From: Blumeriella jaapii
Lineage: Eukaryota; Ascomycota; Leotiomycetes; Helotiales; Drepanopezizaceae
Reading direction: 5' to 3'
Assembly: GCA_009599575.1 (NCBI GenBank)
Contig: VWND01000010.1
Span: forward strand, 826,501 to 890,500
DNA: 64,000 bases
A program made the translations under genes and the position numbers. The notes beneath the pieces were generated by a model. The model made no database searches. It saw only the letters and a program-made list of their open reading frames with translations, and had not been told where the DNA came from. Shown here in pieces: positions 46,157 through 57,275 of this stretch; position 1 is the stretch's first letter, and every line of letters begins with the position of its first letter.

Positions 46157-47250
46157 TCAAGCACGCCGTTGCACTTGGGTGACCAACTCCCTTGCACGAA
46201 CAGGTGGTCGTTGAAAGCCAGTGTCGGGGCTGTATCTGCGGCCTTCAAGACTTCGAGGGGATGGATAGGCCGGTCTGGAGACTCGGTCGGCTGCCACCTC
46301 CTTTGGCAGGTAGATGCCACTTCCTGTCATCTCGAGTTTTTGACGATCTGAGAGTCGTTGTTTGCGAGCCCAATCCCGGCGGTCGTCTCGTCCATCTCTG
46401 TCCCCTGGAATCTTTGCGTCGATCACCACGTTCGGATCTTGTGGGCTCGTGGCATGCTTGCCATCCTTTGCACCCCTCGGCGACGGCTCATCCGCCTTCA
46501 TTCCAGCTTTCTCGGCCGCGGTGGCACTCCGCATTCCCGCCAGAGCACTTCTCTCGCCGGCTTGGGCGCTCCGCATCGCTGCCCGGGCACTGTATTCACC
46601 TGCTCGTGCACTTCTGATGGCGGCGTCGGCGCTCTTCTCCCCGGCACGAGCACTACGAAAAGAAGCTTCAACCCCGGTTTCCACAGCCCTCGCACTACGT
46701 TTGCTATTCCGTGCACTGGCAGCCGAGGCAACGGCCGAATCGACCGACGCATTCGCGGCGATGACTGTGGGTAGGAGCTAGAGGATACGTACGGGGTCAG
46801 TGAGTTGCACGGCGGAATCTTCTCGTTCAGAAATCGAAGCCGGAGAGAGGGTGACATGGAGTAACGGGGGAATGCGAAACTCACCGCAGCAACAGTCGCT
46901 ATCGAAGCAACACCACTCCAGACGGTCTTCTTCTTGAACCATGGTTTTTCCTCGCTGGACTTCCTTCGCGGTGCCGGCGTTCCCGGCGACCGTCTACGTC
47001 TTTCCCCCTCTCGCGAAGGGGATCGAGAATACGGCCTCCTCGATGCTCTTCCCCTCTGCCGTCTCGACCGTGACCTCGCATTGAACCTCGCATTGAACCT
47101 CGCATTGGACCTTGCGCACGAGTCGCACGAGCACGATCGCGAAGAGCTCCTAGAAGAAGCGCTGTAACTGTCTTTGGGATCTTCTTGGCTGCGCAGTCGG
47201 CCACGAGGTTGCGACTGTCGCAGCAATTCCTCCCCTGGCTCCGGATACAT
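46157..47250 (-). CDS. Basic single-pass membrane protein with 14-residue repeats
   Basis: The model is complement(join(46157..46777,46885..47250)), 328 aa. Residues 1-~105 are strongly basic and Ser/Arg-rich, including a 12-bp tandem repeat encoding NARF-NARF-NARS. Then comes WFKKKTVWSG and a hydrophobic segment spanning the intron (VASIATVAALLPTVIAANAS), a likely membrane anchor. It is followed by four tandem 14-residue repeats of the form RSARAGEKSADAAI, probably an extended amphipathic helix. The last ~100 residues are charged (RDGRDDRRDWARKQ). The start at 47250 is uncertain: an AG at the upstream frame would allow an extra 5' exon encoding CDCNAIPGPPT. No family recognised. Confidence 0.6.
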
Positions 47251-49541
47251 CGTCGGCGGTCCGGGTATCGCGTTGCAGTCACAGCCTGAGATGAGAAGAG
47301 GGATGTCCCTACTTCACAGGCAAGCACAGTATAATAACCTGTACAGTATAGGTAACAACCTCAGAGACGACACTCGGACTTTTCCACACTAGAAGCACGT
47401 CACTCGATGTCTCAAGCTCTGTCAGTCTAGCTGCCAGCTCATCATGCTTTAGCTACCGCGCAAAAAACAAAGGAAAGCTAGATCAGAGGAACCTTGTAAC
47501 ATGTGCCCGGTGATAGATGCCTATCACTATGTGTAAACACGAGGCTTCAGTGCAAGACTGGTGTCGAAATGCTGAGGTTGCTCAATCGAAGAAAGCAGGG
47601 ATTCCATGTTCAGATAACGACATTTCAATTTTTTCTTCTACCGATGACGGCTTTGCCGAATGAGGGTCATCAAACCCCCAAGTCTGACCGTCTGAATCAT
47701 ACAGAACGGGAGCAGGGCGAAAAGCGGTACATTGCAAGAGAGCGTATCGAAGCACTGTATGTACTGTACTGCACACACGTGACAAAGGAGCCGAGAGAGA
47801 GGTGTGTCTCTCGCCCGTGTGCTCTTGGTGGGAAAGGCGCAGTGCTTTCGTACCTGGGGATTAGATCGGCCCACTGTCTATCTGCCGATCTGCTTGCTCT
47901 GGATTCACTTCTACTGTACACACTGTACTGTACGATGAACTCCGCGGTGACGTTTCTGTTGACATGGATGGACATGGTGATCTGCGGTCGTCGCTAAAGA
48001 TTGGGCCACAATCGGAATATGCCCAATGACAGAGGATCGGCGTCCTCCAAGTTGGGTACCCACTGTGTACGAGTAGTACATACAGTTCCTTAAGCGATGA
48101 GGGGCGACCATCGTCAACAATGCTTCTTCTCCTCCTTTGCCTTAGCATTTGCCTTAGCAAAGGACAGTCTCGATGAAGCGTCGTCGAGCTCGTCTACGTC
48201 CATTACTCTGACGACCCATACACTTACTTCCAAGATTCAGTCCAAACATCCTGATCCGTCGACGACGCCGTCCGTCTCCACGGACCACTCTCGACGAGGG
48301 TTGTTGCAAACTTTCCACGAAAGTTCGCGAAGCATATGGCCATTTCCCTTGACCTTTCATTATCTTAACACTTCCTGCTAAGGGCGGATTGAGCATGGAT
48401 CGCGTTACACGTTATAGGCTCGAACTGCGTGCCAAGCACGATACCATGTTGCAAATTTCGTGTCCAATCTCCATCCAAGAATCCACTTCATCTACCTATC
48501 GATCGACCCCCCCATTTCTCGTCGAATGTCTACCATCCATTCTTTCGTTTTGCCGACAACCATGTCGGCGGCCCTACTCGCGCACTAAATCGATTCGATG
48601 GGAGCGCCGACTCGTGCCAGCACGACGACGACGAGATGCTTCAGTAGTCAGTAGCCCCACGCTCTCCCCGCGCTCTGCCAAGCCGGCCGGAATCGCTTTG
48701 TTTACTTGGCCCCTGAATTCCGTCCCCTTCGTTCGGTTCGGTTCGGCTCGGGCTGCACACCCACCCACCCATCCTACTCCGTCCGGCCTTTCGTTCATTG
48801 CTGACTCCGAGATCCCACCCAGCCTGTCCGTCCTTCTGAACGCGCTGTGTATCGTCCCCTTCTCGCTGTGCGGCTGCGGGAGAGCCGAGAGAGAGCCGTG
48901 GGACCAGAGCGCGATGCGGCCGCGCGATTTCGAGACGGGCCCGACGTCCACGCCACCGCAGAGACCTACGAGGCAACCGAGAAGGTAAAGAAAGAAAGAA
49001 AGAAAGAAAGGCATTGCGGGCTTCTGAAGAAACACTTCTAAGCCGTGGGAGAGGCGGAGGTTGGTGCCCCCGTGCCCCCTGCTGGTCTTTTTGGCGATAT
49101 TGACTGCCAAGTAGACTGATTGGGTATGGGCATGTCCTCGAGCTGGGAAATAGGAAGTGCCGGGCCATGAATCCCGTGCTGGCTTGTTTTGGAGCGTTCA
49201 CTTGTCACTTCTAGAGCTGCAGGTTAGAGTCATGATCAGATCTATCAGAGTCCACATACAGCATGACATCACCGTTCCGATTGCGATGTACTGTGGATGA
49301 GTCAAGATGATGGGTTTGAGCCGCTTCTCTTTTGCAAAGTCGTACACCAATCCACCCGACATTCAACGCAGCACGTGGCTGGCACCCTTTGGAAACGTAC
49401 CTTCCCTCTTGAAATGTGGAGCTCCAAGTCTGCCAATCTGGCAAGCTCAGCGCCTCAAAGTTCGACAACACCCTGCAGGCATCTCACTCTCGTCTACCGG
49501 AGAGAGAGAGGGAGTGGTAAAAGGGAAAGGGAAAAAAAAAT
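47251..49541. other. Intergenic region
   Basis: 2.3 kb. TACTGTAC-type words at 47329-47350, 47755-47772 and 47911-47935; an AAAG microsatellite at about 48987-49009. A 197-codon frame from ATG 48395 is low-complexity in feel (Arg/Pro/Ser) and has no motifs. Confidence 0.4.
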
Positions 49542-51537
49542 CTAGCTGTTGCTTGTGAACACGTGCACTGCGGCAATGCCCTGGCTCCCCAGCTGGTTCG
49601 CAACCAGGCACTTTTGACCAGCGCGAAGGCGCCACATGCCGCCCTCACTGATCGCGAATTTCTTGCCCCCAACATCAACTTTAACTCTGCCTTTTGCTAC
49701 GGAGCAGATCTTGGTCCCACCCTTGGAGAGGTGGGTAGGAACATCTTGTTCAGTACCGGCAACAATCGACAGCACTTGGAACTTGTTGCCGGATATCGAA
49801 ATCCCCAGCGGACGCGAGCACAGGTAGGCGGATGAAAATGCTATGTCTGTGAGAGGGGATCAGCACAGTTATAGGTGAGGGTGCTTCGGTTTCCGTCAGG
49901 AAAGGGGGCGGATCATGAATGCACGACTTACTCTCCTCCGCCTCGCCGTCGTCCGATGTTCCCTCTGCATCCACTCTGGCACGAAGACGACCGGATTCGA
50001 CTTCCCAATCCTCCTCCTCTCTCCGAGGGTTTGAACGGCTTGCGCCCGAAGCCGAAGGGGAAAAATTGATTTCATCTGGCGAGGAAAGGGTGCGAGGCCG
50101 CTTCGGGGTCAGGCCGGTGGGAACGTTGGTGGTGGAGGGATCGGATGGTGTGAAGAGACCTCCGATGACAGTCGCCGAGCCAGCCTCCTTCAACGCCGTA
50201 GTAGTCCGAGATGAGGAGAAATCTGCTTGAGTGTGACCCGCGGCCTTGGGAAAATCAAGCTCATTGCCTTTGCGAGCAATGATGGGTTTCGTGCCTGGAT
50301 CAAACCGTGCCCTGGCTGAGAAAGTACGTTTGGGAGGGGGAACAGGAGATTCCTTGCAGACATGTTGATCAAGCGCGATCGGCTTGCTTGGGATGATTGC
50401 TGATGCATGGTGTGCATGCTGAGCAGCAGCGGCCTTCAGGAGAGGCAACACATCCGCAGATCTAGAGAGCGGAAGATCGGAACGAGCAGGGTACGTCGCG
50501 ACCTTGAGCGCAGCTTGTCCAACAGCAATCAGCTTCTCGTGATAGAGTGTAGCGGGAGACTTCTTGGCCGTTGTCACACTTGCTACTCTAGCGTCGAGTC
50601 GATGGTCGTCACCGGCCGGATGCGAGCATGCATTCGTTATGGTAGCAAGCAGCGCGTCATTCCTGATCTGTTCTGGTGTAGGAGGACCTCCTGGTACATT
50701 GCGCGTCCCCATCGGGTGATTGGGTATGACACTGCCATTGGAAGTAGGGTCGTTGGTTGCACAATGTCTACTACCATGTGGGACGTCTTGGGGAAAAACC
50801 GGAAAGAAGTCAAGGCCAGCGAACGAGTCTTCCGACAATTTCTTCTTAATGCGCTTCTTCTTCGCCTTCTTTGACGTGTCTTCACTGACAATTGTTTTGT
50901 TACCGGTGTGCTTCAAAGGATCATCGCCGACGTCCTGTATTTTCTTCGAACCTTGGTCAAATTTGCGCTTCCTCAACCTGCTTTCTTTCATGACAGGCTC
51001 CAGTACGAGGTCATTTAGTTGTCGCCCTTCCTCTTCGTTAACCTGCCCCGTGGTCATTTCTAGGTTATGGCTCAAATCTTTGTCAAGTATCTGCAGCTGT
51101 TTTGAAGCGTTGGTCAATGTTTGCGCAATCTTGTTGGCTTTACGCTCGTTAAAATAAGGGCGCGAGGTGATTTCGTCCAGCGACGCCTGTTTCTTCGCCA
51201 TTCTCCTGATGATTGTTTCACGAGATTCGAGTCTTGCTTCGGACGCGGAGAGTTTATCTGCACTTGGATATCAGCAACGAAATCCGAAACCGTGTAGCAG
51301 CGAAAGTGGCGTACCCTCCTCGTTCTTCTTCTCCTTCTTCTTCTTCGTCTTCTTCTTCTTCTTCACGGCTTGGTCAAAAAACTCACTTCTCTCTGCCAAT
51401 TTCCCGCCGTCGCCGTCGCTTTCGCCCTCGCCCCCGTTGACCCCTTCTTAGCCGTCAGCACACCTCCGGAGAAATTGACTTGTTTCACACGATTGAGAAA
51501 ACCGACCTTGAGGAGCCATATCTACCTCAACCTCCAT
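49542..51537 (-). CDS. Unknown nuclear-type protein with C-terminal cupin-like domain
   Basis: The model is complement(join(49542..49846,49932..51257,51315..51446,51507..51537)), 597 aa, total divisible by three. After MEVEVDMAPQ and an acidic stretch comes a Lys run (KKKKKTKKKKEKK, likely nuclear signal), then a coiled coil (ASEARLESRETIIRRMAKKQ; NKIAQTLTNASKQLQILDK). The middle ~350 residues are disordered and Ser/Pro-rich with TPKRPRTLSSP. The last ~95 residues form an ordered block (ISGNKFQVLSIVAGTEQD, GRVKVDVGGKKFAISEGGMW, GQKCLVANQLG, VHVFTSNS) resembling the small cupin fold at the end of CENP-C/Mif2. The CENP-C signature motif is not seen, so that identity is not claimed. The first donor (GTCGGT) is weak; ATG 51201 is a shorter alternative start. 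Confidence 0.6.
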
Positions 51538-52207
51538 GCTATTATGCTTTCGCCTCATAAAATCTCCAGAATCTGTGAATCGATCTTGTGTTTTTGTTTT
51601 CGAAACAAAGTTCCGTAAACAAATGCACAGTACTCGCGCCAGGATGCGAAGCGAGGGGCGCTAGTCGCTGGCCAGCCTGGACCGAGAAGACGAGTTGATA
51701 AGGCTGAGAGGGATGCTCAAGATGATACTAATTGGAAAAGTTGGAACGGGGAGAAAGGAGGAAGTAGAATTGCCCGTGTGTTTGGGAGACTGGAACAAAG
51801 AAGAAGTTTGTATGAGATATTGGAAATGAGACCATGAAAACCAAGATCGGGGAGGAAGGACCTGCTGCTCTTCGGTGTCTTGATAGAGCAGGCAGGTATG
51901 CCAACAGAGAAGAGACATGCACGTAAAGAGCCAAAGACCGTTTTCGTATTTCGCGCATGCTGGTCACGAAGTGAATGAAATATCGGTATGATTCGGAAAA
52001 GAATATGGTCATACAGGAGCTAGCATCATCTCCCACAAGAGCTACATACAGAAGTGGAAAGCATTCAGTTGCAAGATGCCCGGTCACCGTTCATCATGCT
52101 TGTCTCTTAGTAACAAGCACCATGCCATCTGCCCTTCCCAAGCCGTCACATCTCATTCTATCTATGGCTTTGAAACAAGTCCCCAGCCCGGACTTACAGC
52201 CAGCACC
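51538..52207. other. Intergenic region
   Basis: 670 bp downstream of the GLC8-type gene and upstream of the cupin-tail gene (both on the minus strand). Nothing recognised except the possible extra exon of the former near 52120. Confidence 0.4.
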
Positions 52208-53073
52208 TTACCGAGCGCTTTCATCCATATTCGCGTCTCCTTCGTCATCCAGATCCAGCTCGTCCAAGTCTTCTGGGTGGCCCAGTAAGCCCGCCACATT
52301 GCGCATCTCATAATGCCGCTTTCGCGCCTCCTCGAACTTGCGATGCTTCTCCTGCTCCTCTGCACTCAACCCAACATGCTCTTCTCCTCTCACATGTACC
52401 GCCTTCCTCCGTCCATGCTCATCTACCCCTTCCCGCTCCGGCACATCTTCCTCCGGCTCTCCTAGACTCAAGCCCGGGATGTCGTCCTCCTTCGCCTTGC
52501 CTGGCTTGCCCAGACTAGAGCCTGCTTGGGCTTGGTCCAACTCATCGACGACGACATCATCTGCATCAATCATATGTAACTCATCCTCGTCTTCCGTAGG
52601 GTCATATCGTTTTGCGTAGGGCGTCTTTGGCTCGTCGATTTTCATCGTGGAGTTCTTCTCCTGCTCGGTCAGATATAAATTCGCCTCGTCCCACTTCAGT
52701 CGCATCTGCTGATCCTCGGCGGTTTGTGGGGCGGAGCTATTGCTGGACTGGCGGCGCGATCCCGGGGGACGGGCGGCGGATGGGGAGCGGCGTCGGCCGG
52801 CATTCTGGAGGGTGTTCTGCAGGGTGATATCTTTGTCGGAGACGTCGCGAGGAAGGCTGGGGCGTTGAAATAGGGGAGAGGGCGATCGGGTCGTTGTGGA
52901 GGCCTGGAGCGGCGGGGAGCGGTGGTAGGAGTTTTTGAGGATTCCTAAAGGGGTGTCAGGTTGTCAGCGGCAGAGGAGCTTTGCGCAACGTAAGTACCTT
53001 TTGGGCGTACGCTGGAGGGGCTCGGCGGGGAGTGCACGCCAGGACGCTCGTCTGCGGGCATGGTGGAGGTCAT
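52208..53073 (-). CDS. GLC8: Protein phosphatase inhibitor 2 (IPP-2/Glc8)
   Basis: A regulator of type-1 protein phosphatase (Glc7/PP1). The model is complement(join(52208..52944,52998..53073)), 270 aa. The three PP1-contact motifs are visible: GILKN at 26-30 (created across the intron), the LKWDEANLYLTEQEKNSTMK block with the downstream DEPKTPYAKRYDP (Thr in the PXTP-like site is the regulatory phosphorylation site of the family), and RKFEEARKRHYEMRNVAGLL near the C-terminus. An acidic tail (DLDELDLDDEGDANMDES) ends at TAA. That TAA also forms a splice donor (CGGTAAGG), so a short alternative last exon near 52120 is possible. Upstream leader holds trinucleotide repeats (53160-53190). Confidence 0.88.
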
Positions 53074-53469
53074 GGTGATCCCGGAGCGGCGCTTTATTGG
53101 GCGACGGCGGAGAGCTGGAGAGGGTAGATTGTACTTGTTGTGGTGGGGGTGGTAGTGGTGTTGTTGTTGTTGTTGTTGTTCTGCAAAGCTTTTGCTGACC
53201 TTGTTTCTGGGAGAGCGGGGACTACTAAGTAGATACAGTAGATACCTCCCTATAAGTAAGGTCAGTCAGGTACACATATCGCTGGTACAGGCAGGGAACC
53301 GTATCATACTTGCGAGGCGCACGGAGTGAATGTTTGTGGGGTTGTGGTGTTGTGGTGTTGTTGTCGTTGTCGTTGTCGTTGTCCATGTCATATGCGGGTG
53401 AGGGGCGCGGGGTTGAAGAATCGCAAAGTGGTTGGCTGGTTGGTTCGTCGCTTACGCACGTCATGATGC

Positions 53470-53520
53470 AGATATGCAGATGTGCAGATGTGCAGATGTG
53501 CAGAAGTGCAGAAGTGCAGA
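53470..53520. repeat. 8-bp tandem repeat (TGCAGATG)n
   Basis: About six units of TGCAGATG/TGCAGAAG in tandem. Confidence 0.85.
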
Positions 53521-54171
53521 CAGATAAATTGTACGTCCTGTTTGGGTTTGTAATATACAATGTAGCACAGGACCTATTGATGAATACTAAATACTCCATA
53601 GCAGACGAGCCTCACGTTTATGTTTACCTTAGACGGATGTAGTATCTCTATATTGCTCTTCGTATACGACTGGATTGATGATCTATGTATCCACGTATCA
53701 AGTCCCACTAAGTACCGTACTACTACCACCAGTGCCAACTGCCGATACGACGTGTCTATAGCAAGTACTCACAACACGGACATCAAGGACACGGTTACCA
53801 CGGTCTGCGATACTGTTCACTTATCCATGGTACGAAAGAAGAGCTAGTCTCTTGTTGTGATCGTTATCACTACTGCTAGCACGGGTAGGGCTATTGCCAT
53901 CACTATTGTTGTTATGATTCTTGTTCTTCTCTGCTGCTCTTTCTTATTCTCATGTTCTCTTTCTCCGTCTCATGTACAATACTTCTTCCTCTCTTCTTCT
54001 CCTTCCCCTTGTTCTTCTTCTTCTTCTTCTCTTCTTCTTCTTCTTCTTCCTCCTCCTCTTCTTCCTCCTCTTCTTCTTGCCGACCCAATCATCTCACCTC
54101 TCACCGCCTTCGCGCGTGACCTTTCGACCTTGGTCTTACCTAATCCTCCGACAACTCTCTCTCTCTTCCTC

Positions 54172-54244
54172 TGTTCCTCTCTTCCTCTCTTCCTCTCTTC
54201 CTCTCTTCCTCTCTTCCTCTCTTCCTCTCTTCCTCTCTTCCTCT
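54172..54244. repeat. 8-bp tandem repeat (CTTCCTCT)n
   Basis: About eight near-perfect units, all pyrimidine on the plus strand, upstream of nmrA. Confidence 0.85.
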
Positions 54245-54737
54245 CCTTCCCTCTCTCTTCCTCCTTCGGCCAAAACTCTCACACTCCCTACCTACCACCC
54301 ACTACCTACTAAAAACACATCTATCTTCTACTCACCGTCCTCATCCTTTCTTTCGTCTCTGCTCGAAGGCTCGAAAGTCGAAAGACCAAAGTCGAGAACG
54401 CAGTCCAAACCCTTTTTGATCGCGGGGGCGGGGCTTGTCGGTCACCCATCCACCAATCCTTCCCCTTCCCACTTACAATCCTTCATGACCTTTCGATAGA
54501 CCTGCATCGACTTATCCATTTTTCTACCTATGTACCTCTCTACCCATCTACCCATCTACTCATCTACCTATTTACCCATCTGACCTTCTTGCTCATAGTC
54601 GACGAGCGAAAAATAAATCATCACCCACCTCCTCGTCGCGTCGGAGCTCCCCCTGGCTTAGAGGGGCAGTGAAGCTCGAGCTCGCTCCGGCGGGGCATCG
54701 GACTTCATCCTCCTCTCCTCTTCCTCTTCCTCTCCTC

Positions 54738-54770
54738 CTCCTCCTCCTCCTCCTCCTCCTCCTCCTCCAC
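54738..54770. repeat. (CTC)n triplet repeat
   Basis: About eleven CTC units roughly 100 bp before the nmrA start codon, in the probable 5' leader. Confidence 0.8.
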
Positions 54771-54871
54771 AGAGTATATTTCATCTGCTTCAACGGCTTC
54801 TCATCAGACCAGACGACGAGGAGAAGCGATACCGACGGGAGAAGAACAACAACCGCCCAGAGGAGAAGATA

Positions 54872-56458
54872 ATGCCCTCAGCAGCACCGCGGTCTGCGCC
54901 GGCGCTGACTATCAGGCCCTATCCCGGTTCAAGTCGCCCTCAATCGCAATCTCAGTCGCAAACTCAATCCCAATCCCCATCTCAACCTCAGTCGCACCCC
55001 CATCACCAGGCGTCCGTCGTCGATATACTACCTGCATACCCAAGCACGGTCAATTGTTCTCAATCCTCGGCATCAGCAAACAAGCTGAAGCATCGGCCCT
55101 GCACCTCTCACGGCGATCTTTCCCCCCTCTCCTCGCTGGGCCTCAGTCTTGTACAGCGTCCCACGACCTCCGTGCAACCCGATCGCCCGGCCAAACGACC
55201 CATGCCCACCCCCCGCAAAACCATCGCCGTCGTCAATGCGTCCGGCCGGCAAGCTGCGTCCTTCATTCGCGTGGCCTGCGCTGTAGGCTACACCGTACGA
55301 GCCCAACTACGGAACCTGGACGGTATTGTGGCTTCTGAAATCTCCTCTCTCCCAAATGTGGAGGTGCTAGTGGGGGACTTGTACGTCCCCTCTTCCGCCT
55401 CAGTAGCAGGCGCAGACGCACTTCCAAATGCTTCGGAATCCCCAGAGCTGGGGATGAAGAGCAAAGGCCAAGATGCACCGAATCATGATTTGATTAAGGA
55501 ATTGTATAAAGGGGCGCAGCTGGCTTTTATCAATACCACCTTCTGGGGTGACGAGATCGAAATTGGCAAAGCTCTTGCCGACGCGGCCTCTGCAGCAAAC
55601 ATCGAGCACTACATCTACTCCTCGATGCCGGATCACTCCCTGCACTCTCCTGCCTGGCCCTCACTTCCGCTTTGGTCATCGAAAGCAACCATTGAGGCAT
55701 ACATACGCTCAATTCCGTCGCTCCTATCACGAACAACATTTCTGTACACGGGAATCTACAACAACAATTTCACAAGCTTGCCGTATCCGCTCTTCTGCAT
55801 GGAGTGGAAAGCAGATATGGGCCGACGAGGGGGCTTCGAATGGACAGCACCGTTCCATCCTGATGTCCCCTTGCCATGGCTAGATGCGGAACATGACGTC
55901 GGACCTGCCGTGATCCAGATCATCAAGGACGGAATTTCGCGATGGGGAAACGGGGAAAGAGTAGCCCTCGCTTACGAAATGCTGTCGCCGGTCGAAGCCT
56001 GCCGGGCCTTTTCCAAGGGCGTAGCCAAGCCCGTGAGGTATCGGTACAATCCCAAGATCGACGTCAAAGTCAAGATTCCCCACGGCTATCGCGAACAGCT
56101 CCTCGCGTTGGAGAGAATGTATAGCATGGGTGCTGAAGATGGAACGCTGCAGCCGCCGTATTTTGGTAGCCAGCATATGGAACAAAGCTATCCTAGGGAG
56201 GCTTTGGAGTTGTGGGAGGGACATCGTGGGCTGGAAGAATATGCGAGAGAGGTGTTCCCACTTGAAGAGGCAGCTAATGGCATGACGTGGATGAACGAGA
56301 ATGAAGCGGAAGGCGAGGAGGATGGCCGGGTAGAGAGGGGTCAAGACGGGGGTGACGAGGTCGAAGGGGAGAGTGGTGGGGAAGATGAGGGCTTGGTGAT
56401 GGGTGGTGGTACGGGTACAGATACGCCGGCCAGGAGGGAAGAGAGCTGGCTCGCGTGA
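54872..56458 (+). CDS. nmrA: Nitrogen metabolite repression regulator NmrA
   Basis: A negative regulator that binds the GATA activator AreA and senses NAD(P)/NAD(P)H, shutting off use of poor nitrogen sources when ammonium or glutamine is present. Single exon, 528 aa; the family core is ~350 aa. The core starts near residue 114 with KTIAVVNASGRQAASFIRVA (Rossmann Gly motif). It includes LAFINTTFWGDEIEIGKALA, HYIYSSMPDHSLHSP, YNNNFTSLPYPLF, PLPWLDAEHDVGPAV and EEYAREVFPLEEAANGMTW. An extra N-terminal ~110 residues are Gln/Ser/Pro-rich (SQSQSQTQSQS), and the C-terminal ~60 are acidic and Gly-rich. Met111 (55202) is an alternative start giving a canonical length. No intron is needed. Confidence 0.93.
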   Translation: MPSAAPRSAPALTIRPYPGSSRPQSQSQSQTQSQSPSQPQSHPHHQASVVDILPAYPSTVNCSQSSASANKLKHRPCTSHGDLSPLSSLGLSLVQRPTTSVQPDRPAKRPMPTPRKTIAVVNASGRQAASFIRVACAVGYTVRAQLRNLDGIVASEISSLPNVEVLVGDLYVPSSASVAGADALPNASESPELGMKSKGQDAPNHDLIKELYKGAQLAFINTTFWGDEIEIGKALADAASAANIEHYIYSSMPDHSLHSPAWPSLPLWSSKATIEAYIRSIPSLLSRTTFLYTGIYNNNFTSLPYPLFCMEWKADMGRRGGFEWTAPFHPDVPLPWLDAEHDVGPAVIQIIKDGISRWGNGERVALAYEMLSPVEACRAFSKGVAKPVRYRYNPKIDVKVKIPHGYREQLLALERMYSMGAEDGTLQPPYFGSQHMEQSYPREALELWEGHRGLEEYAREVFPLEEAANGMTWMNENEAEGEEDGRVERGQDGGDEVEGESGGEDEGLVMGGGTGTDTPARREESWLA

Positions 56459-57248
56459 AGGAAGGGAGAAAGGAGATCCCTGAAGCTGACCATTGAAGGG
56501 ACTTGGGAAGAAAAAAAATCACGGAGAGCCACACGCGACACCTACATTGATGGACAGCGGAAATAGGGCGCAACATCTGGCGCATTCGGGAAGGCGTCTA
56601 AAAAAAGGCATGAATCCCCAGTTGTTACTTGCACACTTACTGCGAGGATTTGTATTAGGGTGCGCACCATCACTTACTTGCATAGCATGGTTGAAAAGGC
56701 TGCAATGGTTTTCACTTATCTACTGTACGATGCTGCTTGTAAATTACACATTCCAATCTGATTGCTTCACCACTTTCGCCCTGTGCCCAACAATCAACAA
56801 TTTCGGTGTAACAGAATGAATGAAGGAGCAAGGCTACGGAATGGATCGATGTTCAACCCGGTGGCGATCATGGAGGACAAAGCAAGCAATCTCTCTCTTG
56901 CTCATGACTTTTTTTACTACTCGTCGTCACTCTCGTCACTTTACCAGTGTAGGGGAAGCAACGGGAAGAGAGGCCCATTGTATGTATCCCATTTCTGGGA
57001 AATGACGATTCATCTCTCATAGCAACTTCATTATACTGTACATTCTCAATGTATGTGTCAATCCTTGCAAATTTTTGAGTGGTATCCTGATTTAGGCCCC
57101 CAGCAGAGGCATCGAGATGCCCAGAACACCTTTACTGCTATTGAGAGAATGCCATGAGGAGTTTGAGTTTGTAAATGGCAGACCTATGAAGACCTTTGCT
57201 TCTTTTTGGTGGGGAGTTTGAGTTTGTCCAAGGCAGACCTATGAAGAC
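56459..57248. other. Convergent intergenic region with tandem duplication
   Basis: Between the nmrA stop and the Vps75-like stop. Its right end holds one copy of a ~55-bp tandem duplication that includes the end of the neighbouring coding sequence (57157-57275). Confidence 0.5.
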
Positions 57249-57275
57249 CTATGAAGACCTTTGCTTCTTTTTTGG
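57157..57275. repeat. Tandem duplication of the Vps75 3' end
   Basis: Two copies share GAGTTTGAGTTTGT, then GGCAGACCTATGAAGACC, then TTTGCTTCTTTTT: copy A at about 57157-57210 and copy B at about 57211-57275. Copy B has an internal 10-bp doubling of ATGAAGACCT. Copy B contains the stop codon used by the spliced gene; copy A contains a second in-frame possibility. Confidence 0.85.

Larger units (their letters stand above)
53074..54871. other. Repeat-rich spacer and NmrA leader
   Basis: Contains (TTG)n at about 53159-53180, GTCGTT repeats near 53359-53383, an 8-bp array at 53470-53520, TTC-rich sequence at 54010-54080, an 8-bp CT array at 54172-54244 and (CTC)n at about 54738-54770. All long open frames here are low-complexity artefacts. 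The pyrimidine-rich part is likely promoter and leader of nmrA. Confidence 0.5.

Noticed and set aside
48395..48988. 197-codon plus-strand frame with ATG
   Set aside because: Composition is Arg/Pro/Ser without motifs, and the opposite strand has equally long frames in the same G+C-rich DNA.
53857..54499. Overlapping Leu/Ser/Phe-rich frames that look like membrane proteins
   Set aside because: These are translations of CT-rich repeats; two frames are equally open and neither has ordered segments.
28864..56458. The two NmrA-family genes as a recent duplication
   Set aside because: One is an isoflavone-reductase-like protein with introns, the other the intronless NmrA regulator; they share only the superfamily fold.
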